From Acidobacteriota bacterium (GTDB taxonomy: Bacteria; Acidobacteriota; Terriglobia; Versatilivoradales; Versatilivoraceae), in NCBI GenBank assembly GCA_028875135.1, contig JAPPFQ010000446.1, positions 5,188 through 10,646 of the forward strand: a stretch of 5,459 nucleotides of DNA, read 5' to 3'. A program made the position numbers and the translations under genes. Of the stretch, positions 1 to 5,459 are shown in pieces. A model generated the notes under the pieces. That model saw only the letters and a program-made list of their open reading frames with translations, did no database searches and was not told the origin of the DNA. The stretch's first letter is position 1; every line of letters begins with the position of its first letter.

Positions 1-1370
1 GCTCCGGCGTCGAAGTCGACGCTCGGCTCCCGGAAGAGCTGCCGCTTACCCGATTCGAGGTCCTGGTGGAAAATAGTCAGGGGAGTGGTGAATCCGGCAA
101 AACCGAAAAAGGTTTCCGAGTCGTCTTTCTTGCCGTCGAAGCCGGAGACCGTGCCGAGGCCGGGAAGGTCAATGGTGCCGGCAGGCTGTCCCTCGAGTCC
201 AAAGAGCCGCACCAGGGAGTAGGCGTCCTTGAGGTAGGTGGCGATAAACCGGTGGTTGACCAGGCTCACCTGTTCCAGCGTTTCGGCCGATTCTGGTATG
301 ACTTCCCTCCAGTTTGAGCGCCCCGGCCTTTGGATATCCACCTCAATCACTCGCCCGCGCGGGGCCTCCAGGTCGGTGCGGAACCAGAAGAGGGAGCCGT
401 CGTTGCCGATGAATCTGTAGGAGGCGTCGAAATCATCCAGCAGGGGAACGACCTTCGAGGCCGCGTTCTCAAGGGACCGGATGTAGACACGATTCCGCCT
501 GTCGGTTCCCTTCCAGACGTGAATGACCAGGTACTTCCCGTCTTCGGTGACCCGGGGACTGAAGCCCCATTCCTTCCGGTCGGGACGCTCATAGACCAGC
601 ACGTCCTCGGACTGGGGCCTGCCGATCCGATGGTAGTAGAGTTTCTGATTGTAGTGGGTGTCCGTCGCACCGGGAGTTCCCTTGGGTTCGTCGTAGCGGC
701 TGTAGTAGAATCCCCGATTGTCGCGGCCCCATGAGGCTCCGGAGAACTTGATCCAACGCAGCTTCTCTTTCAAGTCCTTGCCTGTCGAGACCTCTCGAAT
801 CTTCCATTCCATCCAATCCGAACCGGAGGTTGAGAGACCGTAGGCCATGAAACGGCCATCAGGACTGATGGAGTAGTTGGCCAGGGCGATGGTCCCCTTG
901 TCGGACAGCCGGTTGGGGTCCAGCAGCACCCGCGGCTTTGCGGTCAGGCCGGCCACCGTGTAGAGCACGCTCTGGTTCTGCAGACCGTCGTTTTTGCGGT
1001 AGAAGTAGCGGCCGCCTTCCTTGCGAGGCACGCTGTAGCGTTCGTAGTTCCACAGCCGCTCCAGCTTTCTCCTGATTGGCGCCCGCTGGGAAATCTTGCC
1101 GAGGTAGCGGAAAGTCAGCGCATTCTGGGCCTGAATCCAGGAACGGGTCTCTTCCGAATCGGGGATTTCGAGCCAGCGATAGGGGTCCGGGACATCGATG
1201 CCGTGGTAGCGGTCGACCAGGTCGGCTTTTCTGGCCTTGGGGTAGGCAAGCGGGCGATCTTCAGGCCAGGCGCCCAAGGCGTGGACCCGCGGCTGCATGA
1301 TCGCCGCCGCCAACCATCCCAGGGACAGTGACGCCATCAAGACAACCAGGAGGGCAAGCAAGCGTTTCAT
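1..1370 (-). CDS. Prolyl oligopeptidase (S9A serine peptidase), secreted, 3'-truncated by window edge
   Basis: The reverse strand reads about 456 residues without a stop from the ATG at 1370-1368 to the left edge. The start gives a Sec-type signal peptide: MKRLL, then a hydrophobic core to about residue 24, with a possible cleavage after VHA (29-31). This predicts a periplasmic or exported enzyme. The family N-terminal signature YHGxxVxDPYRWLE is at residues 55-68, followed by beta-propeller landmarks: ISPDGRFMAYGLSTSGSDW, KFSGASW, FYYSRYDEP, and near the end FFGFAGFTTP, which resembles the propeller-to-catalytic junction in prolyl oligopeptidases. Family members run about 700 residues, so the alpha/beta-hydrolase domain with the Ser-Asp-His triad lies outside the window and activity cannot be judged. 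The enzyme class cleaves after proline in short peptides. A weak GGA lies 6 nt before the ATG. The gene is divergent from the ABC operon. The family call is firm; substrate and exact signal cleavage site are inferred. Confidence 0.93.
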   Translation of the reverse strand, partial: MKRLLALLVVLMASLSLGWLAAAIMQPRVHALGAWPEDRPLAYPKARKADLVDRYHGIDVPDPYRWLEIPDSEETRSWIQAQNALTFRYLGKISQRAPIRRKLERLWNYERYSVPRKEGGRYFYRKNDGLQNQSVLYTVAGLTAKPRVLLDPNRLSDKGTIALANYSISPDGRFMAYGLSTSGSDWMEWKIREVSTGKDLKEKLRWIKFSGASWGRDNRGFYYSRYDEPKGTPGATDTHYNQKLYYHRIGRPQSEDVLVYERPDRKEWGFSPRVTEDGKYLVIHVWKGTDRRNRVYIRSLENAASKVVPLLDDFDASYRFIGNDGSLFWFRTDLEAPRGRVIEVDIQRPGRSNWREVIPESAETLEQVSLVNHRFIATYLKDAYSLVRLFGLEGQPAGTIDLPGLGTVSGFDGKKDDSETFFGFAGFTTPLTIFHQDLESGKRQLFREPSVDFDAG

Positions 1371-1454
1371 GGGAATTCCGATTTTGGGAAACGGCGCGGT
1401 CCGTTTTGTTGCTTCGGGTTCAGGCTTGCGGACAGGGTCCCCGCGCCTTCGACT

Positions 1455-1483
1455 AAAATACAACAGGGTCGGTAAGAGGGCAA
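1455..1483 (-). promoter_or_regulatory. Candidate sigma70-type promoter for the prolyl oligopeptidase gene
   Basis: On the minus strand TTGCCC (1483-1478) is separated by exactly 17 nt from TATTTT (1460-1455). Each hexamer matches its consensus at 4 of 6 positions. Transcription would begin near 1448 and leave a leader of roughly 77 nt before the ATG at 1370. The spacing and orientation are good, but the hexamers are imperfect, and such matches do arise by chance in 365 bp. Confidence 0.4.
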
Positions 1484-1502
1484 TGGCCGCTCAAATCCCT
1501 GA

Positions 1503-1532
1503 AGTGGAGAGTGGAGAGTGAAGAGTGGTCAG
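1503..1532 (+). repeat. Heptamer tandem repeat, left arm (TGGNNAG x4)
   Basis: Four consecutive 7-bp units start at 1505: TGGAGAG, TGGAGAG, TGAAGAG, TGGTCAG, preceded by a partial AG. Period 7 is exact. The last two units (with the preceding AG, 1517-1532) match the reverse complement of 1647-1662 at 15 of 16 positions, so this arm pairs with the right arm as a long-range inverted repeat. Heptamer tracts of this style are known between genes in several bacterial groups; function is unknown. Confidence 0.85.
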
Positions 1533-1600
1533 CCGAGGGCTTCGGGAGCGGGCAAATGCCTGATGAACTGATCGAGCTTATGGGAAGGACGGTTCCGACA

Positions 1601-1630
1601 CCGACAAGACGCTTTGCGTGTCGATTAAAT
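1601..1630 (+). promoter_or_regulatory. Weak candidate promoter for the ABC operon
   Basis: CCGACA (1601-1606) is followed after 18 nt by TTAAAT (1625-1630) in the only AT-rich patch upstream of the ABC genes. Each hexamer matches consensus at 4 of 6. If used, transcription would start inside the right repeat arm, leaving a leader of about 100 nt that contains the hairpin at 1677-1702. This is a tentative call made from hexamer matching alone. Confidence 0.2.
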
Positions 1631-1632
1631 AA

Positions 1633-1662
1633 CTATCCACTAACCACTGACCACTATTCACT
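1633..1662 (-). repeat. Heptamer tandem repeat, right arm, inverted relative to the left arm
   Basis: Read on the minus strand from 1660 to 1633 there are four exact-period units: TGAATAG, TGGTCAG, TGGTTAG, TGGATAG. They share the TGGNNAG consensus of the left arm, and the TGAANAG-TGGTCAG pair is common to both arms. The spacer between the arms (1533-1632) is exactly 100 bp and carries no repeat units. Confidence 0.85.
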
Positions 1663-1676
1663 TTTTGCCTAGGCGC

Positions 1677-1702
1677 GCCGCCGTCCCATACGACGAGGCG
1701 GC
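1677..1702 (+). other. GC-rich hairpin in the putative ABC operon leader
   Basis: GCCGCC (1677-1682) pairs with GGCGGC (1697-1702). Inside it GTC (1683-1685) pairs with GAC (1692-1694), leaving a 2-nt bulge (1695-1696) and a 6-nt loop. No T-run follows on either strand, so it is not a standard intrinsic terminator. It ends 33 nt before the GTG start of the ATPase gene and could affect translation or transcript stability. Confidence 0.4.
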
Positions 1703-1735
1703 TCATACGGGGCGAAACATGGGTATTCCAGACAA

Positions 1736-2497
1736 GTGTCCTCCGTGATTCTGGCTGTCGACAACCTGTGCAAGAGTTATGGAGACCTGGTGGCCGTCGA
1801 TCGGGTCAGCTTTTCGGTCCGCCGCCAGGAAATCTTCGGCATCCTCGGTCCCAACGGCGCCGGAAAGACCTCCACTCTGGAAATGATTGAAACGCTGAGG
1901 CCCATCGATTCCGGAACAGTCACTCTGGATGGGCTGGACGTCCGCAGGCACCCCCGGCAGGTTCAGCAGCGGATTGGCGTTCAGCTCCAGTCGACTTCCT
2001 TTTTCGAGAAGCTCAATCTGAGGGAGTTGCTGCTCTTGTTGGGAGAACTCTACGGCCGGGTGGTCGATCCCTTGGAACTGTTGGGCGATGTGGATCTGCA
2101 GGATCGCGCCAAGGCTCAGGTGGAGCAGCTCTCGGGGGGGCAGCAGCAGCGTTTTTCCGTCGCCGCGGCCCTGGTGAACGATCCGCTGCTGATATTTCTG
2201 GACGAGCCCACCACCGGACTGGACCCTCAGGCTCGAAGACACCTCTGGGGGGTCATCCGCAGAATCCGTTCCGAGGGGAAGACGGTGGTCCTGACGACCC
2301 ATTACATGGAAGAGGCCGAGGAGTTGTGCGATCGAGTGGCCATCATGGACCGGGGCAGGATCGTTGCCGACGCCCCTCCCCAAAAGCTCATCGGCAATCT
2401 CCTGGCATCCGGATTCAAGAAGGAACGAGTGGAACGGCTGGCCAACCTGGAAGACGTCTTTCTCCACCTCACCGGCCACGCCTTGCAGGAGGAATAA
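1736..2497 (+). CDS. ABC-2 type exporter, ATP-binding protein
   Basis: This 253-residue protein is a complete cytoplasmic nucleotide-binding domain that would power the permease encoded next. Visible motifs are Walker A GPNGAGKT (38-45), Q-loop within GVQLQS (81-86), signature LSGGQ (132-136), Walker B ending LIFLDEP with catalytic Glu157, D-loop GLDP (161-164) and switch His189. All key residues are present. The tail ends with LEDVFLHLTG, typical of ATPases in drug, nodulation-factor and related ABC-2 exporters (DrrA/NodI-like); it is a short-tail form that lacks the extra C-terminal region of longer relatives. GTG at 1736 is the first possible start after the in-frame stop at 1670-1672; another GTG at 1745 would shorten it by three residues. 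Neither has a good Shine-Dalgarno sequence. Function as an exporter ATPase is firm; the substrate cannot be told. Confidence 0.95.
   Translation: MSSVILAVDNLCKSYGDLVAVDRVSFSVRRQEIFGILGPNGAGKTSTLEMIETLRPIDSGTVTLDGLDVRRHPRQVQQRIGVQLQSTSFFEKLNLRELLLLLGELYGRVVDPLELLGDVDLQDRAKAQVEQLSGGQQQRFSVAAALVNDPLLIFLDEPTTGLDPQARRHLWGVIRRIRSEGKTVVLTTHYMEEAEELCDRVAIMDRGRIVADAPPQKLIGNLLASGFKKERVERLANLEDVFLHLTGHALQEE
2487..2492 (+). promoter_or_regulatory. Ribosome binding site of the ABC permease gene
   Basis: AGGAGG lies within the last codons of the ATPase gene, 11 nt before the permease ATG at 2504. It is the only strong Shine-Dalgarno sequence found before a start in this window. It supports the ATG at 2504 and suggests that translation of the two genes is coupled. 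Confidence 0.75.
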
Positions 2498-2503
2498 CCC
2501 CCA

Positions 2504-3571
2504 ATGAGGCTTCAGTGGAAATTGACGGTGGCTTCCCTGAAGATGTTCACCCGACAGAAGGAAGCCATCATCTGGACCATGTTGCTGCCGCTCTTTATGG
2601 TCTTTCTGTTCGGATTCGTCAGTTTCGAGGGATTGGGAACAGTTCAGATCGGAGTGGCCGGTGGGAAGGCCGAGCCGGCCGGCGGGCTCGTCGGGAGGCT
2701 CGGGGAAGTACAGACGGTGCGGGTTACCCGGGGAACGGAAAGCTCCGAGCTGGAGCAGCTCAAGGCCGGGAGACGTCACCTGGTTCTTGTCCTTCCTGAG
2801 CAGTTCCATGCCGCCAGCGGGAAGGAACTGAGGGTTCTGGTCAATGACGGCACGCCCGAGGAAACCCAGTTGGGGCTGCTCATCCTGCGCAAGGTGCTGG
2901 ACGATGAGACTTTCAGGATGCATAGGGCGCCCGGTCGAGTCCCCATGACCCTTCAATCGGTCGCCAGCCGCCGCTCCAGCTATATCGACTTCCTGCTTCC
3001 CGGGGTGCTGTCCCTGGCCATCATGCAGAGTGGCATTTTCGGGGTGGCCTTCGGATTCGTTGCGCTTCGAAAGCGGGGGGTCCTTCGCCGCCTGTCGGTG
3101 ACTCCCATGAGACCCCAGGACTTCATCGCAGCCCAGGTGGCCATGCGGCTGATGGTCTTGCTGGCCCAGATCGTTGTCCTGGTAGGGGTGGGGATTGTCT
3201 TCTTCGACCTGCAGTTCCTGGGAAGTCTGCTGGATCTTTTCGCCATGGGTCTGTTGGGCGGAGCCGTGTTCCTGGCCATCGGCTTCTTCCTGGCCGGGAT
3301 CGCCAGGACGGAAGATCAGGTCGTCCCCCTGGCCAACGTGGTTTCGCTTCCCATGATGCTCCTTTCGGGGGTTTTCTTCAGCCGCTCCAATCTGCCGGAG
3401 CCGGTTCGGCTGGTCACCGAATTCTTCCCCCTGACCTACCTGGCCGACGGCATGCGAAGCATTGTGCTGGAAGGTTCGACTCTTCCGACTCTCTGGCTCC
3501 AGTTGGCCGGTCTGGCACTGTGGAGCATCGTCTCGGTCTGGGCGGCGGTGAAGGTGTTTCGCTGGGAGTAG
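2504..3571 (+). CDS. ABC-2 type transporter, permease protein
   Basis: This 355-residue inner-membrane protein is the partner of the upstream ATPase. It has a first membrane segment at about 22-41, then a soluble region of about 115 residues (43-158) that would lie outside the cytoplasm. A membrane core follows, with segments near 163-187, 212-234, 244-266, 273-292 and 331-350. Family landmarks are YIDFLLPG (160-167), the cytoplasmic turn RKRGVLRRLSVTPM (189-202), LSGVFF (287-292) and FFPLTYLADGMR (307-318), all usual for ABC-2 permeases of the large-loop type. The gene begins 6 bp after the ATPase stop, in the same reading frame, with a strong ribosome binding site. One permease gene suggests a homodimer. 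Substrates in this family include drugs, lipids and polysaccharides; nothing here selects among them. Confidence 0.93.
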   Translation: MRLQWKLTVASLKMFTRQKEAIIWTMLLPLFMVFLFGFVSFEGLGTVQIGVAGGKAEPAGGLVGRLGEVQTVRVTRGTESSELEQLKAGRRHLVLVLPEQFHAASGKELRVLVNDGTPEETQLGLLILRKVLDDETFRMHRAPGRVPMTLQSVASRRSSYIDFLLPGVLSLAIMQSGIFGVAFGFVALRKRGVLRRLSVTPMRPQDFIAAQVAMRLMVLLAQIVVLVGVGIVFFDLQFLGSLLDLFAMGLLGGAVFLAIGFFLAGIARTEDQVVPLANVVSLPMMLLSGVFFSRSNLPEPVRLVTEFFPLTYLADGMRSIVLEGSTLPTLWLQLAGLALWSIVSVWAAVKVFRWE

Positions 3572-3593
3572 CCTCGTCTCCCCAAGCCGAGGC
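3571..3593 (+). other. Small inverted repeat after the permease stop
   Basis: GCCTCG (3571-3576) and CGAGGC (3588-3593) can form a 6-bp stem with an 11-nt loop, starting on the last base of the permease stop codon. Only a TTT follows a few bases later, so termination would be weak. It fills most of the 37-bp gap before the glycosyltransferase gene and might reduce, rather than block, read-through into it. Confidence 0.3.
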
Positions 3594-3608
3594 CGCAGTT
3601 TCCCCTTC

Positions 3609-4832
3609 ATGGACTTGCTTTTCCTCCTTCTTGCCGGCGTGGTTCTCCTCAAGGGCTTGCTCGGCGCACTGCACAGCCTGAGCTACCAGCGCTATCTCGA
3701 CCGCCAGTTGTCACAAACACCCCTTGCCTGGACGCCTCCGGCTTCCGTGATCGTTCCCTGCAAGGGGACCGATTTCGAGTTGCAGGAGAACATGGAGGCC
3801 ATCCTGGACCAGGAATTTGAAGACTGCGAGGTCATTTTCGTGACCTCCACCGAGTCCGATCCCTCGCTGGCGGACCTGCGCCGGGCGGCCCGGAAATTTC
3901 CCGGCCGGCGGGTCAAGTTCGTGGTGTCCGGGCTCTCGGACCAGCGGGGAGAGAAGGTACACAGCCTCCTGAGGGCGCTGGACCAGGTGGATCCGGGTTC
4001 GGAGGTCCTGGTTTTCGCAGACTCGGACGGAAGGCCGCACCGCCATTGGCTGCGGGACCTCCTGGCGCCCCTGGGGGACCCGCAAGTGGGAGCCTCCACC
4101 GGATACCGGTGGTTCTTCCCGCGCAGGGGAAACCTGGCCAGCCTCTTGCGGGCCACCTGGAACAGCTCCATAGCCACGCTGCTGGGGGAGCACCGTCACA
4201 ACTTCGCCTGGGGGGGCTCGATGGCCATCCGGCGGTCGACCTTTGCGGCAATCGACGTCCCGGCTTTTTGGCGACAGTCCATCAGTGACGACTATTCCCT
4301 CACGGAGGCGGTAAATGCGGCGGGCCTGCGGGTCCACTTTCAACCTCGGTGTCTGGTGGCCTCCCATGGGGACTGTACCTGGAGAGAGCTGCTGGAATGG
4401 TCTACACGCCAAATCATCATTACCAAGGTCTACTCGCCGGGCCGCTGGAAGCTGGCGCTGCTCTCGGAGTGGCCCTTCGTGCTGTTCTGGTGGTGGACGG
4501 TGGGGGAGTTGCTGGCCTCGGCCCTTGGGGTGGGGGGAGCAATCGATATCGGCTGGCTGCAGGGCGCCCCGCTGCTGCTCTTGTTGGGGATGGTCTGGTT
4601 TCTGGGCGCCGTTCGCGGTCTGTTCCGCTGGAGAATGATCCGCCGGATCCGCCCCGAGCAGCGGGAGAGGCTCAAGCGAGACTTTTGGGGATACCTGTTT
4701 CTGGGGCCGCTGGCGGCGACGCTGACCGCCTGCAATCTTGCAGCCTCCCTGTTTACCTCCACCATCGTGTGGCGCCGGGTGCGCTACCGGTTGGTGTCCA
4801 GCCGCGAGGTGCGGGTGGTGCGGGACGATTGA
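3609..4832 (+). CDS. Membrane glycosyltransferase, ceramide glucosyltransferase/HpnI-like (GT2/GT21 type)
   Basis: This 407-residue enzyme should transfer a sugar from a nucleotide donor to a lipid or other membrane acceptor at the cytoplasmic face. An N-terminal membrane segment (about 3-22) precedes the GT-A domain. The domain has ASVIVPCKG (45-53), the metal-binding ADSDG (137-141, Asp138/Asp140), the acceptor-region WGGSMAIRR (201-209) and SDD (226-228), a likely catalytic Asp. Three further membrane segments lie near 285-310, 317-340 and 364-387. This layout matches GT21 enzymes, but where those carry a (Q/R)xxRW motif this protein has RQIIITKVY (267-275), with an RW pair only at 279-280. 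The ATG follows the permease by 37 bp without a clear Shine-Dalgarno sequence, so co-transcription is possible but unproven. No hopanoid or sphingolipid genes are visible, so no gene symbol is given. The acceptor is unknown. Confidence 0.88.
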   Translation: MDLLFLLLAGVVLLKGLLGALHSLSYQRYLDRQLSQTPLAWTPPASVIVPCKGTDFELQENMEAILDQEFEDCEVIFVTSTESDPSLADLRRAARKFPGRRVKFVVSGLSDQRGEKVHSLLRALDQVDPGSEVLVFADSDGRPHRHWLRDLLAPLGDPQVGASTGYRWFFPRRGNLASLLRATWNSSIATLLGEHRHNFAWGGSMAIRRSTFAAIDVPAFWRQSISDDYSLTEAVNAAGLRVHFQPRCLVASHGDCTWRELLEWSTRQIIITKVYSPGRWKLALLSEWPFVLFWWWTVGELLASALGVGGAIDIGWLQGAPLLLLLGMVWFLGAVRGLFRWRMIRRIRPEQRERLKRDFWGYLFLGPLAATLTACNLAASLFTSTIVWRRVRYRLVSSREVRVVRDD

Positions 4833-5459
4833 TCGGCCGCCAGGTGCAGTTGGCCGCAGGCGGCAAAGATATCCATTCCTCTCGGTTTCCGGACATAGGC
4901 CGGCAGGCTCTTGCCGGCGAGGATCTCCCGAAAGCGGATGACCCGATCGGGGGGTGAGGGTTTCAAGCCGTTGGCATTGCCGGGGTTCAGTGGAAGCAGG
5001 TTGACCTTCGAGCGAAGGGGGGCCAGCAGTTTGACCAGCCGCCGGGCATCGTCGTCGCTGTCATTGACTCCGTCCATGAGGACATACTCGAAGGTCACCC
5101 GCTGGTTTCCTTTCAGAGGATAATCGGCGCAGGCCTGCAGGACAGCCTCAATGGGATACCTTCGGTTGACGGGCATCAGCCGGTCACGAACCTCATCGGT
5201 GGTGGCGGAAAGCGAGATGGCCAGGTTGGGTACTACGGGTGCCCGGGCCAGTTTCCTCAACTGGGGCACCAGCCCCACCGTCGACAGTGTGATCCTGCGT
5301 GGAGAAAGAGCCAATCCTCCGGGATCGGCCAGGATGATCAGGGACTTGAGGACACTGTCGAGATTGAGAAGGGGCTCGCCCATTCCCATCAGCACCAGGT
5401 TGGTGAGTGCGGGTCGGCTGCCATCCCCCGTTGAACCCATTGCAAGGTCTTTGTCACCA
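4784..5459 (-). CDS. rlmN: RlmN, dual-specificity 23S rRNA/tRNA adenine-C2 methyltransferase, 5'-truncated by window edge
   Basis: About 224 C-terminal residues of a radical-SAM enzyme are present, entering from the right edge and ending at TAG (4786-4784). Recognisable blocks in order are LTNLVLMGMGEPLLN (SAM-binding GMGEP), RRITLSTVGLVP, LAISLSATTDEVRDRLMP, RRYPIEAV, RVTFEYVLMDGVNDS, KVNLLPLNP, and a closing FAACGQL. The Cys of ACGQL (codon 4858-4856) corresponds to the methyl-carrying cysteine of E. coli RlmN (C355). The CxxxCxxC iron-sulfur cluster motif and the N-terminal accessory domain lie beyond the right edge. RlmN adds a C2 methyl to A2503 of 23S rRNA and to A37 of some tRNAs, tuning translational accuracy. 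The Cfr resistance enzyme is related, but the close match to RlmN blocks favours the housekeeping enzyme. The last 15 residues, a Ser/Thr/Arg-rich tail, are encoded opposite the glycosyltransferase gene. Confidence 0.93.
   Translation of the reverse strand, partial: GDKDLAMGSTGDGSRPALTNLVLMGMGEPLLNLDSVLKSLIILADPGGLALSPRRITLSTVGLVPQLRKLARAPVVPNLAISLSATTDEVRDRLMPVNRRYPIEAVLQACADYPLKGNQRVTFEYVLMDGVNDSDDDARRLVKLLAPLRSKVNLLPLNPGNANGLKPSPPDRVIRFREILAGKSLPAYVRKPRGMDIFAACGQLHLAADQSSRTTRTSRLDTNR

Larger units (their letters stand above)
1371..1735. other. Divergent intergenic region with promoter, repeats and hairpin
   Basis: This 365 bp stretch separates the leftward peptidase gene from the rightward ABC operon. 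From left to right it holds a peptidase 5' leader of about 77 nt, a candidate minus-strand promoter (1455-1483), a heptamer-repeat arm (1503-1532), a 100 bp unique spacer, the inverted partner arm (1633-1662), and a GC-rich hairpin (1677-1702). I found no convincing protein-coding gene and no tRNA-like or rRNA-like sequence in it. The only small open frame worth naming, 1556-1672, is judged non-coding because it simply translates the repeat arm. Confidence 0.7.

Noticed and set aside
1556..1672. A 38-codon open frame starting MPDELIELMGR inside the heptamer element
   Set aside because: Its second half simply translates the right repeat arm (YPLTTDHYS), there is no ribosome binding site, and no family is recognisable. 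It could be a gene remnant in the spacer, but nothing supports that.
1668..1679. Overlapping palindromes CCTAGG and GGCGCGCC
   Set aside because: These are short self-complementary sites of the kind expected by chance in GC-rich DNA, with no sign of cloning or a join at this point.
1371..1735. Possible CRISPR array or transposon ends in the intergenic region
   Set aside because: The repeat units are only 7 bp, contiguous and inverted between arms, with a single spacer. There is no transposase and no visible target duplication, so neither label fits.
1703..3652. A 649-codon open frame on the minus strand running opposite the ABC genes
   Set aside because: It lies antisense to two genes with full sets of family motifs. 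It spans both because they are in the same reading frame (starts 768 bp apart), and its translation is rich in Gln, His and Gly with no recognisable domain. It is best read as a codon-bias shadow.
3711..4412. Long minus-strand open frames opposite the glycosyltransferase gene
   Set aside because: They are antisense to a gene with clear GT-A motifs and membrane segments, and their translations show no domain or membrane pattern of their own.

Overview
The window is GC-rich, gene-dense bacterial chromosome, probably from an uncultured or environmental lineage. Acidobacteriota or a similar high-GC Gram-negative group would fit, because of the exported prolyl oligopeptidase, the GT21-like membrane glycosyltransferase and the short heptamer repeats between genes. 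That placement is inference, since there is no rRNA or marker phylogeny here. Nothing in the window looks plasmid-borne, phage-derived or transposon-derived.

Layout. (1) Positions 1-1370, minus strand: the N-terminal two thirds of a secreted prolyl oligopeptidase (peptidase family S9A). The catalytic hydrolase domain lies off the left edge. (2) Positions 1371-1735: a divergent intergenic region of 365 bp. It holds a plausible promoter for the peptidase, a pair of inverted heptamer-repeat tracts (consensus TGGNNAG, four copies per arm, exactly 100 bp apart), and a GC-rich hairpin just upstream of the ABC operon. (3) Positions 1736-3571, plus strand: a two-gene ABC-2 type exporter (ATPase, then permease) with a 6 bp gap and a Shine-Dalgarno sequence inside the end of the ATPase gene. 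(4) Positions 3609-4832, plus strand: a membrane-anchored family 2/21 glycosyltransferase resembling ceramide glucosyltransferase/HpnI, 37 bp after the permease and possibly co-transcribed. (5) Positions 4784-5459, minus strand: the C-terminal part of the radical-SAM RNA methyltransferase RlmN. It overlaps the glycosyltransferase tail to tail by 49 bp and its N-terminus is off the right edge.

How they fit together. The ATPase and permease form one exporter, probably working as a dimer of each. The glycosyltransferase downstream could make a glycolipid handled at the same membrane, but only adjacency supports that link. The peptidase and RlmN are independent functions. I see no clearly new multi-gene system. 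The least explained structure is the inverted heptamer element at 1503-1662.
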